Assembly (NCBI RefSeq): GCF_000234665.1
Contig: NC_018337.1
Location: forward strand, 345,722-409,721
DNA length: 64,000 nt
From: Leishmania mexicana MHOM/GT/2001/U1103
Lineage: Eukaryota > Euglenozoa > Kinetoplastea > Trypanosomatida > Trypanosomatidae
Direction: 5' to 3'
Shown: positions 10,950-20,905 of the stretch, piece after piece
How positions within the stretch are numbered: position 1 is the first letter of the stretch
Layout: every line of letters begins with the position of its first letter
Notes under the pieces: model-generated
Seen by the model: only the letters and a program-made list of their open reading frames with translations
Databases searched by the model: none
What the model was told of the DNA's origin: nothing
Position numbers and translations under genes: made by a program

Positions 10950-13573
10950 CTGAAAAGGGCGAATTAGTAGGCGGTGACGTACGGTGCGCGGGTGGTACTA
11001 CGCGTTACTGAGCGAGGCCTTGTATCGGGAGTGGGGGTAGGGTAGCCGTTGTTTCTTGTGCGGTGACAGCGATGGGCCGGATAGGTGGTCTCGAGCCGCA
11101 CAGGGTGGTCGCGGTGTAGTCGCTGCATCGTTTCCAATCTGCAAGACGGATGAGCTTGCTTTTCTCTGTGCTTGATTTGAGGCCGGCGTGCACTACAGCG
11201 ATTCCTCGTCGTTGAACCCCCCTCCCCCCGATGCAATCGCATTGTGCAGTGATGGTCTTTTGTGAATCATTGTGTGTGATGGGTTGGGCAGGGAGGGGGG
11301 GTACGGGTGTTTCACTCGTGCTCGCCATGCAGGCTGCCGGGCGTCTCTTCGAGCCCCGCTCGCCCACATCAGTCTTCCTTTTTCGTTTTGCTATTGTCGT
11401 GTGTGGCGTGCTCTCCACGTCCTGTAACGTAAGCAGAAGACAGGAAGGAAAAGATAAGCAACAAAACAACGTAGACGCACACGTGTTGTCAAAGTTTTTG
11501 GCGCGTTGTGTGTGTGCTTGTGCGGGTCTGTGTGGTGTATTGGCCTCTCTCGTGGAGAAGGGAGAGGGGTAGAGACGCAAAGAGCGGATGCTCAACGTTT
11601 GCGGGCAGCGGTCGATGGAGTTACGCTGGAAGCTGTGACAGAGCCTCTGCGCCGTTATCTGGTGCGCATGTCTTCGCTGGCTCGCTGCCTGCGTTTTCTT
11701 GAGCCCGCTCTCTACCTGCCACGCTTCGCCTTACACATACGCAACACGGTGGCACGCTCACAATCCGCAACTGGCGCTCTGTGAAGACGAAGGCATAGGC
11801 TCTATTCGATAAAAGAATAAATGCATCGCAGCGACGACAGCAACGGCGCGACACCCATACCAAGCGAGCATTGTGGTGGTTTTCTCTGAGAAGCAAAAGA
11901 TAAAATAAAAAGGCATCGGTATTGATCCAGCCTTGAAGCGAAGGGAAAGGGCTACTCTCTCTCTCTCTGTGTGAGGGGAGGGGCTGGGTAGAGAGGCGGA
12001 ACGCCGTCGCCGGTGAGGTGGAAAAGGAGGATAGGTGTGTGCGAGTAGGCGCCTGTGTGCTCATGGCCAGCTGAGGCTTGCCGTCTGGCTGCGGATGGTA
12101 TGTGGGCTTGACCATACTGCGCAATCGTCTTGTCGACTCTGCCCGTCTCTCTCACGCAGGCAGGCACACGAGCGGCGCACATGTGGGCGCTATTTCATCT
12201 TGCCCCTCTTCTTTTGACCTTGCGACGCCTTTTCTGAGTTGAGCGTGCACCCACTCCCATTCTACTCGCTCACGTGCCCAGACCCCTCTCGCACGCTTTG
12301 CCTGGACGGCTTCCAGCAGGTTCCCCCCTCCTCTACCTCTGCCTCTCCTTCTCGCGTGTGTGTGTGTGTTATTTGGTTCTTATCATCGGTGCGTGGCACT
12401 GCAGGCGCGCCCATCCAGCGGAGAGGTCTCCAGATGCCGAGAGGCAAGGCGCGGTGCTGACCTGCGCGCACCTTTGCAGTCACTAAGTAGGTATGCGATC
12501 TTCATGTTAGCATCGCTTTCTTCCGACGAACACAATGCAAGCGAAAACACCAGGCCGGACAGCTGACCTTGAGCTTCCCTCGCGCACAGAGAGGTGCCGA
12601 GAGCAGGGGAAGTGCAAGCCGCCTCCCATCCGCAGGATAAGCACACAGTCATAGCCTACTGAAGGCGACTGGTCCATGTGCGGTGTAGGCACGAGGGGAT
12701 GCGGACAGCGTGGATGGGGGAGGACAGGGTAGCAGATTGGTGTTGAAGTGCCGGTGCCACTGTGTGTCTCCAAGTCCAAGCGAAGGCGCAGTGAACTCGA
12801 GATATAGGACAGCGTCACAGCATGGAACTGTTTCTCCCTCGGTCTCTCCACGTCCGTGCTTCGGCTGGCTCGAGTGTCTAGGATACCCACCATGTGAAGC
12901 GCCGCGGAAGGAAATTGAAAGAGGCGTGATACGTGGAGCACAGGCGTGCGCTCGTGCAAGGCGTTCCCACATGTCTCTGCAGCAGCCCCCTGCTGCTTTC
13001 CACTCAGCGCTTCCGCATGCCTCGCTTCTCAGCTACGCAGGCCACTGCGTGGGTATGTCTTCACTCGCGCTGTCTCCGTGACGACTCGTACAAAAAACCG
13101 CCCCCACCCTTTACTCTGACTCACTGCTCATTGAATCGCTCGCACCCCCCCTGCCACGGGCTCAACCTCACGCATGCACCATCATGCGCGCTTCTCCGCG
13201 GGGGAGTGCCACCTCTACACGAATCTGGCGCCGTCTTCCTCATACACACAAGCACGCGCTAGCACACGCATACGCGGTAGAGAGGACGGAATAGAGACAG
13301 CAGCACCTCGACAGAGACGAAACGCCACGCACGGAGAACAAGCGCTCGTGTGCGTGTGCGTGTGCCTGTGTCGCAAGAGTCCCTGCGTTCGGCGTGCTTT
13401 TCTCTCCGGGTCGCTCGCGCCCCTCCCCCCTCTGCGCATTGTCCTTCCACCCCCGGTCTATCTCGACCCGCTGCGCGCCGTCTCTCTTTCCCACGTACGC
13501 TGTGCCTAGCTTGCCGTGTGCGCGACGCATTTTTGCTCTTCCTCTTCGCCTTTGTGGGTCTGCATAAACTCTC
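10943..13573. other. intergenic region (about 2.6 kb)
   Basis: No supported gene. It probably contains the 3' UTR of EF-1beta copy 2. Short tracts of CT and GT occur near 11958-11973 and 12354-12369. A pyrimidine-rich stretch ending in AG at 13508-13509 is the likely trans-splice acceptor of the downstream phosphatase mRNA (5' UTR about 65 nt). Confidence 0.6.
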
Positions 13574-14845
13574 ATGCGCCACGGTACGGGACCACAGGTG
13601 GGCGGGCGAAAGCGAAGCCGCTCTCGCTCGTCAGAGAAGTCGCCCGTGTCGGCACTGCACGATGAGGAAGCGGAGGACGTCGTCGCATCGCCCGTGCATG
13701 CGAAGGAAAAGCACCATCAGCAGCTAAGTGCCACCGCAACCAGCCCTGCTATCTCTAGCCCTCACGGGAGCAGCCACGGTAGCCGCAACTCGAGCGTCTC
13801 CTCGACGTCCTCCTCGTCTTCTGCCACCAAGCACTCGGGTGAGAAGAGTCCACGTAATGCGCACAAAATGCCGGCTGCTGCTGCGGAGGCGGCAACAGCA
13901 TCTACCGCGGTAGCCGCGGCGGCGGCTGCGACGTCGACATCCCCCACGACGTGGATGACCCCCGAGGACGCCTCCATCTACACGCTAGTCACCAGCATCC
14001 TGGCAGAGTGGCGCAGTGGCGTCACTCTACTGAAGGAGGATATCATTCGCTTAATCCTGCGTCGTGTGCGCCCCATCCTCATGAGCCAGCCGATGCTCGT
14101 TCGCACCGAGGCCCCCATCAACGTGTGCGGTGATATACACGGCCAAATCACCGACCTCGTCGAAATCTTCAAGGCGGGCGGACTGCCTCCCCACTCGCGC
14201 TACCTCTTCCTCGGTGACTACGTGGACCGCGGCAAGTATGGGACGGAGGTGATCACGGTGCTGCTGGGGTTGAAGGTGTTGTACCCAAAACGCGTATATG
14301 TTCTGCGCGGAAACCACGAGACGGACAGCATTTGCCGCATCTACGGCTTCTTTGACGAGGTGAAGCGGCGCTTTAACGTGCGCCTGTTCAAGGAGTTCAC
14401 GGATGTGTTCAACTGCCTCCCCGTGGCGGCGTTGATCGAGGAGATCGCGCTGTGCATGCACGGCGGTCTCAGCCCCGAACTGCGCCACCTGCGTCAAATT
14501 GAGCAGATCTACCGGCCGTTGGTAGTGCCGGATGAGGGACTTGCCTGCGACCTTCTCTGGTCCGATCCGGAGGAGGGGTCGTCTGGGTGGCAACCAAGCG
14601 AGCGCGGTGTTAGCTTTACTTTTGGCGAGGATGTAGTGAAGCGCATGTGCGACAGCCTCGGCATCGACATTGTTCTCCGAGCCCATCAGGTGGTGGATGA
14701 GGGCTACTCTTTTTTTGCCGGCAGGCGCCTCGTCACCATCTTTAGCGCGTCCAACTACTGCGGCGAGTTCACCAACAGCGGTGCAATGATGCTGATGGAC
14801 GAAAACTGCATGTGCAGCTTCCAAATCTTTAAGCCTGAGTACTAA
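13574..14845 (+). CDS. serine/threonine protein phosphatase, PP1 type
   Basis: 423 aa. Residues 1 to about 130 are a Ser/Ala-rich low-complexity extension with an RS-like stretch ([12 protein letters not shown], residues 12-23) that canonical PP1 of about 330 aa lacks. The rest is a PPP catalytic domain with all metal and catalytic residues: GDIHG (D187, H189), GDYVDRG (D215), RGNHE (N247, H248), MHGG (H296), [10 protein letters not shown] (H371) and SASNYCGEF. The RAHQVV..GY.FF and NYCGEF motifs place it with PP1 rather than PP2A or PP2B. The C-terminus (FKPEY) is short, without the usual PP1 tail. It dephosphorylates Ser/Thr, with targeting subunits setting specificity. The extension could direct it to nuclear or splicing sites (inference). 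Confidence 0.93.
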   Translation: MRHGTGPQVGGRKRSRSRSSEKSPVSALHDEEAEDVVASPVHAKEKHHQQLSATATSPAISSPHGSSHGSRNSSVSSTSSSSSATKHSGEKSPRNAHKMPAAAAEAATASTAVAAAAAATSTSPTTWMTPEDASIYTLVTSILAEWRSGVTLLKEDIIRLILRRVRPILMSQPMLVRTEAPINVCGDIHGQITDLVEIFKAGGLPPHSRYLFLGDYVDRGKYGTEVITVLLGLKVLYPKRVYVLRGNHETDSICRIYGFFDEVKRRFNVRLFKEFTDVFNCLPVAALIEEIALCMHGGLSPELRHLRQIEQIYRPLVVPDEGLACDLLWSDPEEGSSGWQPSERGVSFTFGEDVVKRMCDSLGIDIVLRAHQVVDEGYSFFAGRRLVTIFSASNYCGEFTNSGAMMLMDENCMCSFQIFKPEY

Positions 14846-16508
14846 GAACAGTGAAGGTATGTACGGGCGCGCACTTTTAACCAGGCAGGCCACTGCAGCA
14901 GCAGGAGTAGCAGCAGAAGTGACGGCTGCTGCGGAAACAGACCGCTGTGGATGGGTGGTGGTTTGCTTCCCGAGCTCTGCGAGTGCGTTTCTGTGCGTGC
15001 TTTGCTCCCCAGTGACGACTTTCTCCTCTTTAAACTCCACGCAGCCGCGCGTACGAGTTCAACTATTCACAGGTGTACACTGGCATTTACGCACGTGCAC
15101 ACACACGTACACGTGCACACGTGCACAATGCACACACCGATGTGCGTCTTGTTGCGTCTGTTCTGTTAAGTTGTCCTCTATTTCTACTCTTTTTTTCCTT
15201 CCCTCGTGACGTCGTGTCTAATGCAGGAGCGACTACGTCCCGTTGTGTGCCCCCCCCCCCCACACACACACACATTCTTGGTGTGCCTCTCTCTCTCACC
15301 GCGGCTTGATAAAGTCTTCTGCACCCTCTCTTCCTCTCTTCCTCCTCGCCCACGTTGTCTGTGCGCGTGAGCCGGCGAGTCAATGCGTCTTGGCCGCGTA
15401 AGGGGATGGTACCTTGTGGAGATTCTGTCCCTCCCCTTCTTGTTCGTTGTTTGACTCGCTGTTGTGGTGTACCTGTGCCGTTGATTTTGGTGAGCAGGAC
15501 AGCTGATGAGATACGGCGCAGTTGACGCCCCTCTCCTTCTTTTTCTCTGTTTGGTGTAAGATATGCTGGCCATTGCAGCCTGTGCGACAGTCGTGAGAGA
15601 GGGGGGGGTGACTCACAGGGGCTGGCGGGAGCGGAGGGTAACATAGAAAACGAATGAAAGTACAGGAGTTTCGACTGTGTTGGGCGGCGTGCAGCCGTTG
15701 TCTGTGTGCGCACGTCTGTGTGTGTGTGCGCGTGTGTAGGTGTTCGGTACGTTTGGCATCGACTCGCTTGTAAGAAGAACAACAAAGCGCTCAGGAACGG
15801 CATTCTATCACGCCCCCAACAAAAGGGAACGACGAAGCGTGGGACCCAACACTCGGTTGCCCACCACAACTCTACCCTCTTCTTCACACTGTGTCAGTGG
15901 ATACGGGACTCATGTGTCTGGGTGAAAGTGCACGCGTGGTGGTTGTGCTGATGGGAAAGGCAGGCAGGAGTTCTTCACCGACTGTTGCCGGCGTTGTTGC
16001 GTTTTCTGGCGTCGCGCACATTTCCGTCCATGGGACTTGTCGCCGCTCGATGCGTCGGGGTGTGTCTGCAGGCTTGTGCAACATGGCTTGTTGCACGTTT
16101 TGATGCGGACCATCCGTGCATCCTGCAGACACACAAGAAAAGCCACCGCTAACCATCGACTTCATCGCTGGCGCTGCCACACGCGTGCGAAGAAGGAAAC
16201 GAGAGAGAGCGAAACAAAAAATAAGGAAAAGCCGTGATGTGACTCAGCTTACTCGATGCCACGCTCTCGTTGCTCTACGGTATCTTCACCTTGAACCAAT
16301 CTCATCTTTCTCGTCTCTATTGACGTTTGCGCTGGATGCATCGCACACGCGCACACACTCGTCCTGCCTGTCCCGCCTACGCGTACCCCCTCTCTCGGGT
16401 GCCCGCGTGCTTGGCTGCGTGCGTGCCGCTTTCCCACCTCCATCTTGTTTCGCCGCTCCCGCCTTTGCATGCCTCAGTTGTTGCAGAGTCGATTGCACAC
16501 TCACACAC
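14846..16508. other. intergenic region (about 1.7 kb)
   Basis: No gene seen. It has CA/GT-rich tracts near 15095-15125, a C9-plus CA tract near 15250-15273, and a pyrimidine-rich stretch before L13a with AG at 16485-16486 as likely splice acceptor, leaving a 5' UTR of about 22 nt. Confidence 0.6.
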
Positions 16509-17177
16509 ATGGCCTTCCCAAGCCGCAAGGATGCGTTGCGCGCGCAGCGCAAGAGCGCCAAGAGGCACCGCCCCGAGATCATTGTGATCGACCTGAAGGA
16601 TCACGTACTTGGTCGCGCGGCGGCTGTGGTTGCGAAGCAGCTGCTCCTGGGTAAGAAGATCACCGTGGTGCGATGCGAGCAGCTCAACATTGCCGGTACG
16701 GAGATCCGCAACAAGATCAAGTACCTGCAGTACCTGCGCAAGCGGAAGCTGACGAACCCCACAAAGGGCCCCTTCCACCACCGTTCCCCGTCCGACGTGT
16801 TTGTCCGCACTGTGCGCAGCATGCTGCCCCGGTACACGAAGCGCGGTATGAAGGCGCTGAACTCGCTGGTGGCCTACGAGGGAATTCCGCCCAACGTGGT
16901 GCGCACGGGTGGGCGCGTGGTGATCCCGCGCGCCCAGCGCCACATGTGCTACCGCTCGGAGCGCCCTTACACGGTGCTGGGCAACATGTGCAAGCACGTG
17001 GGCTGGAAGTACAGCGACGTCGTCGCTAATCTTGAGAAGGCTCGCGTGGAGAAGGCGTGCCGCCACCACGAAAAGAAGGCGAAGCTCCGCGACGCGTGGA
17101 AGGCGGCCCGCAAGGAGGCGCTCGCCAAGATGCCCAAGCACAACGTGGAGGTGCTCAAGAAGTTCGGCTACGCTTAA
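16509..17177 (+). CDS. 60S ribosomal protein L13a (uL13)
   Basis: 222 aa. A uL13 family protein of the large ribosomal subunit. Family motifs seen: 'VIDLKDHVLGRAAAVVAKQL' (residues about 26-45), 'VVRCEQLNIAG', 'GPFHHRSPSDVF' and 'RGMKALNSLVAYEGIPP'. A Lys/Arg-rich C-terminal extension typical of eukaryotic L13a follows (KACRHHEKKAKLRDAWKAA). The frame is open upstream to 16116, but the ATG at 16509, just after a splice-type AG, gives the standard N-terminus (MAFPSRKDALRAQ). I find only one copy in this window. Confidence 0.95.
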   Translation: MAFPSRKDALRAQRKSAKRHRPEIIVIDLKDHVLGRAAAVVAKQLLLGKKITVVRCEQLNIAGTEIRNKIKYLQYLRKRKLTNPTKGPFHHRSPSDVFVRTVRSMLPRYTKRGMKALNSLVAYEGIPPNVVRTGGRVVIPRAQRHMCYRSERPYTVLGNMCKHVGWKYSDVVANLEKARVEKACRHHEKKAKLRDAWKAARKEALAKMPKHNVEVLKKFGYA

Positions 17178-18160
17178 GCAAACGGCAATCGGCTAGCACA
17201 TGCTTCCGTACTCACAGACACACATCGGCACAACCACCCCGCATGGTTCTTAGAAGAGACGACGTTGACGGAAAGGGGAGCGGGACGGAGAGGTCACGCG
17301 GGCTGCTGACGCGTTAAAGGGTGAACACTTTGGGACGAACGAAAATTTGAGGGCCAAGAGGGCGCAGCCGGCCGGCAGAAACATCGCTGCCGCTCCTCTG
17401 CTCATTCGTGTCCCATCCTTGTGCACTCGCTTCGGCCAAACACTGGCCGCGCCCCTCCAATACACCTGCCATGTCGGCTGCTCTCGTTCCCCCCCTTCCA
17501 TATCCCCCTCCCCCTGTTTTCCTGTCTCGCGGTAGGCACACACATATATATAACTGTGTATGTGTATGTGTATTGTTGGCGTTGGTGTGCGTCTCTCTCT
17601 GCGGCTGTGTGTGTGTGTGTGGCTATGGTGAGCTCGACTTGCGTCTTTCCTTTCTCGTTTCCCTTTCTTTTTTTTCCGTGCGTGTGCGGTCTCGCGCACT
17701 CTCATTTTTATCAACAAGCAGCAAAGCAAACGGGTGAAGAACGAGGGTCCATGGGCAGCTTGACAGCAGGAAAGTGCGAGCGACAGGCTGGCGAGGGCGA
17801 GACAGGACGAAAAAGGAAGCCGTGTGTGGTCGGGGCGACTTGTACAGTCTCTGCCTCTTTCATCGGCTGTTCTGGACTCCGCCCTCCTCCGCACACATGC
17901 CCACACACACACACACACACAGGCGTTTCCATCGCTACACACGCATGGGTTTCGCAACTTGCCTTGCAAGGTCACGCCTTTCTGCTAGATGCACTTGCAG
18001 GTTCCTTCGAGCTGCCTTCACCGGCACTCTTGCGCAGCCATGCATCGCAGGCTCTCTTCGTCCACTACCTACCCACTACCTTTGTGTCCTTCGACTCTCT
18101 CGTTGTGTGATGCATCGCATTAGCATCGTCTTCCACAGTTTGGCTGCGCAGTTTCAGAGG
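17178..18160. other. intergenic region
   Basis: No gene seen. It has CT-rich and GT-rich tracts (about 17590-17625), a CA repeat near 17908-17922, and a pyrimidine-rich region at about 18061-18100 leading to AGs at 18137-18157 before the next start. Confidence 0.6.
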
Positions 18161-19813
18161 ATGCCAAAGGAACCGCAGCCTTCTCGTCCGTACGCCGCGC
18201 CGTTGTCGGCGCCGTACGCGAAGCCGTCGGGCTCGCTTGTCCCCACGGCGTCTTCGTCGACAGCAGCCACTGCCGTCGCACGGGCGGTGGCTGCGAACGC
18301 CGCTGGTGGTGGTGCTGCACCGGCTGCCGGTGGCCATCGTCCAGCGCGACTCACCATCAACAACTTTTCTTCGTTTCGTGCGCGCGTCAAGAAACTCCCG
18401 CCAGACGCCAATGTCAAGGCAGCGCTGCACACGCAGCTCTTTCAGTTCCCTGAGCGTGTCTGCTTCGGCTGTGTGAAGTGCCGACGCGACAATGTCGAGT
18501 CGGACAGTGTGGCTATCGACTTGAAGAACCGCATCATGCTGTGCGCGCCCTGCTTCACTCGCATCATTCGGCCGCGCACGTACACGCCGAGCAGGGTAGT
18601 GCCCTTCCCATCACTGCTGTCGTGGCTCAACTATAAGCCTTCTCATGTAATGGAGATGTCCGATGACGTGCTGGAGCGACCTGCGGAGGCGGTGGCGCCG
18701 TCAGGCGAGCGCATGGCCGCTTCCATGCTGGCGGGTGGCGACAGGGCGACTAACTTGGGCAAGCTGCCAGCCATTGCTATGAACATCGCGGCTGGTGGTC
18801 GCAGCCGCGGCGGTGATGCGGCGGGTGGACGACGTGGAGGCCCAACGATAGACGAGTCACTCGCTCAGGGCAGCGCCGGCACCCCGGCTGGCACCCACCC
18901 TTGCCTGCGCGTGTGGGGCGTGTGTCAGCACGGCGAGACGTGTCTGTTCCGTAATGCGCCTGCTGATCTGTGTGTAGCGTACTTGATGGGACTGTGCCGC
19001 GGACGCAGTACCCCCATCGGTGGCGCCCCCGTAGGTGGTGGCGGAGGCGGCCGCCCCAATGCGAATCGTAATAATAATCGGCATGGCCACGGCGGCCAAC
19101 ACCAGCCGCATCACAAACACAGCCACCACCACAGCCAAGGAGGGCGTAACGCTCGCCGTGACCGCGGCGCAATCACCGCGGGCGGTGCCCTGACGTGTCG
19201 CCTTCTGCACCAGGAGGTGTACGACCTCCCCGACGTCTCTGACCCACCACCGCGCGAGCGCTTCGAGGGCGACCTGGAGGACAAGGACGGCGCCTGGGCG
19301 GCGTGGGTGTGTCGGCGGCGCGACAGCCCAAACAGCGCGGAGTGGCAGCTGTGGCACAACGGTCCGCTGGAGCAGTTGTTTAGAACATATGTTCCCGCGC
19401 GGCGGCGCCCTGTTCCTCGCCAGCCGAAGAAGAAGAAGTTGGAGGTGGCGCCAGCCGCAGACGCGTCGGCCGCCGTGGCCGAGTTGGTAGAAGAAGGAGA
19501 GAGGAATGTGGAAGGGGAGGAGGGCGCCCAGACGGCTGAGGATGAGCTGACGACCCCGCTCGCTGACGAGGAGGATGTCATGGATGATGAGGAGGATGGT
19601 GAGGAAGAGGGTGACGGCGACGCGGGTGCCAACGAAGGTACGGTCAGCGAAGAGGCCGCCAACAAAGAGGTCGTCGGCAAGGAGGCCGAGGACGAGCCTG
19701 CGCCGGCGCCAGCCCCTGCACCAGCGACAAAGCTGAACCTGATGGACATCATGTCAGCTCTCAAGGGCATCAAGAACGACCCACAGGAGAAAGCGGATGA
19801 TGCGGAGGAGTAG
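18161..19813 (+). CDS. cysteine-rich zinc-finger-like protein with acidic C-terminus
   Basis: 550 aa from the ATG at 18161; the frame is open from 17774, but pyrimidine-rich sequence and AGs just upstream favour this start (18110 is an alternative). After an Ala/Ser/Pro-rich first 60 residues, paired cysteines (C101, C104, C107 and C128, C131) suggest a zinc ribbon. A second cluster at 248-279 (C248-x6-C255-x5-C261-x3-N265, then C271 and C279) resembles a CCCH finger whose last ligand is not His. Then come a Gly/Asn/His-rich stretch (HGHGGQHQPHHKHSHHH), a conserved-looking block 'WAAWVCRRRDSPNSAEWQLW', and an acidic Glu/Asp tail with a Pro-Ala repeat. RNA binding is a reasonable guess. I do not recognise the family. 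Confidence 0.75.
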   Translation: MPKEPQPSRPYAAPLSAPYAKPSGSLVPTASSSTAATAVARAVAANAAGGGAAPAAGGHRPARLTINNFSSFRARVKKLPPDANVKAALHTQLFQFPERVCFGCVKCRRDNVESDSVAIDLKNRIMLCAPCFTRIIRPRTYTPSRVVPFPSLLSWLNYKPSHVMEMSDDVLERPAEAVAPSGERMAASMLAGGDRATNLGKLPAIAMNIAAGGRSRGGDAAGGRRGGPTIDESLAQGSAGTPAGTHPCLRVWGVCQHGETCLFRNAPADLCVAYLMGLCRGRSTPIGGAPVGGGGGGRPNANRNNNRHGHGGQHQPHHKHSHHHSQGGRNARRDRGAITAGGALTCRLLHQEVYDLPDVSDPPPRERFEGDLEDKDGAWAAWVCRRRDSPNSAEWQLWHNGPLEQLFRTYVPARRRPVPRQPKKKKLEVAPAADASAAVAELVEEGERNVEGEEGAQTAEDELTTPLADEEDVMDDEEDGEEEGDGDAGANEGTVSEEAANKEVVGKEAEDEPAPAPAPAPATKLNLMDIMSALKGIKNDPQEKADDAEE

Positions 19814-20905
19814 CCCCATCCGCGCAGGCTTGCCCTTTTTTTACTACTGCTGCTGCTGCTCCTTATGTTGATTGCGCCGTCACGGACGGGGGGCGTTGCA
19901 CGCTGTTCTTCCTCCCTCCCTCTATCTTTGTACGACTCTATGTTGCTCGCTGGCTATCGTGGCGCGGATTGCCTTGTTTTTGTTGTTTTTTTTCTGGTTC
20001 TGTCTGCCGTTGGTTTCTGCGTCAACGGTGAACGCGTCTGCGGTGTTCGTGCGAACGTGTGCGTGCGTGTTCATGGCCCTCTCCCCCCTCTCTCTCCCTC
20101 CCGATCTCTGCGTGAAGGTGTTTCCGTGTGGGCTGGGCGCCGTTTTCTCTGTGTGGGTGTGTTGCAGTGACACGGACACACGACACAAGCTTCGACTTTT
20201 TCTGTTCTCATTGTGGTTGTTGTCTGGCGGTTCTTTTTGACATCGTGGGCGAACACGTGGAGGCGCCCGAGTGTGTGCAAGTGCCAGCAGCCCCTGGAGG
20301 CACCCACCCACCCACACACCACACACACACGCACTCACGCACACACAGAGAAAGGGTAAAAAGAAAAACAAAATCGAAACGACGGTCCCACGAATGGCTT
20401 GTACCTATCGGCAAGGTGCATGTCTCTGATGGGTAGATGTTCACTCTTGTCAGTGGCTAATCTGCGCAGCACCGGCTTTGGCGCTGCCGTTTTGTTTCTT
20501 TCGCTTTCTCGTACAATCGTGACAACGGGATGTGGCTTGCAGCACAACAGTATCCATGCCAGCTGCAGCAGGATTGACAGCACACGTAGCGGTGAGGCTT
20601 GCTGCTCGGCGTATATGGCCACCGCCTATTGCTCATGGGGTGCAATACGTGCTCTGCTTGTCCCAAGCAAGATGACAAGCGAGCAAAGTGTGACCTGTTC
20701 TAGGAAGCGCCATGTATCTCGCTCTCGCCATCTTCTCGCGCTTCGAACCTCCTGCTTGCTCATCTTATTTTCTGCACGTGACCCCTCCCCGGGTCTGGCC
20801 ATGCTTCTCTCTTCTTGGCATGTGTGCTCGTGTGTGCCGATGATGAATCGGAGCGAGCGCACAAGGAACGGGGTAAGGGAGGTACGAACGTGCGAGGCAG
20901 GCGGG
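19814..20905. other. intergenic region
   Basis: No gene seen. The 507-codon-plus upward extension of the next frame (from 20399) reads through this spacer. A pyrimidine-rich stretch at about 20718-20830 followed by the first AG near 20852 suggests the splice acceptor for the next gene. A CA tract lies near 20313-20346. Confidence 0.55.

Noticed and set aside
14051..15040. 329-codon minus-strand frame opposite the phosphatase
   Set aside because: Shadow of a well-supported gene; no recognisable motif.
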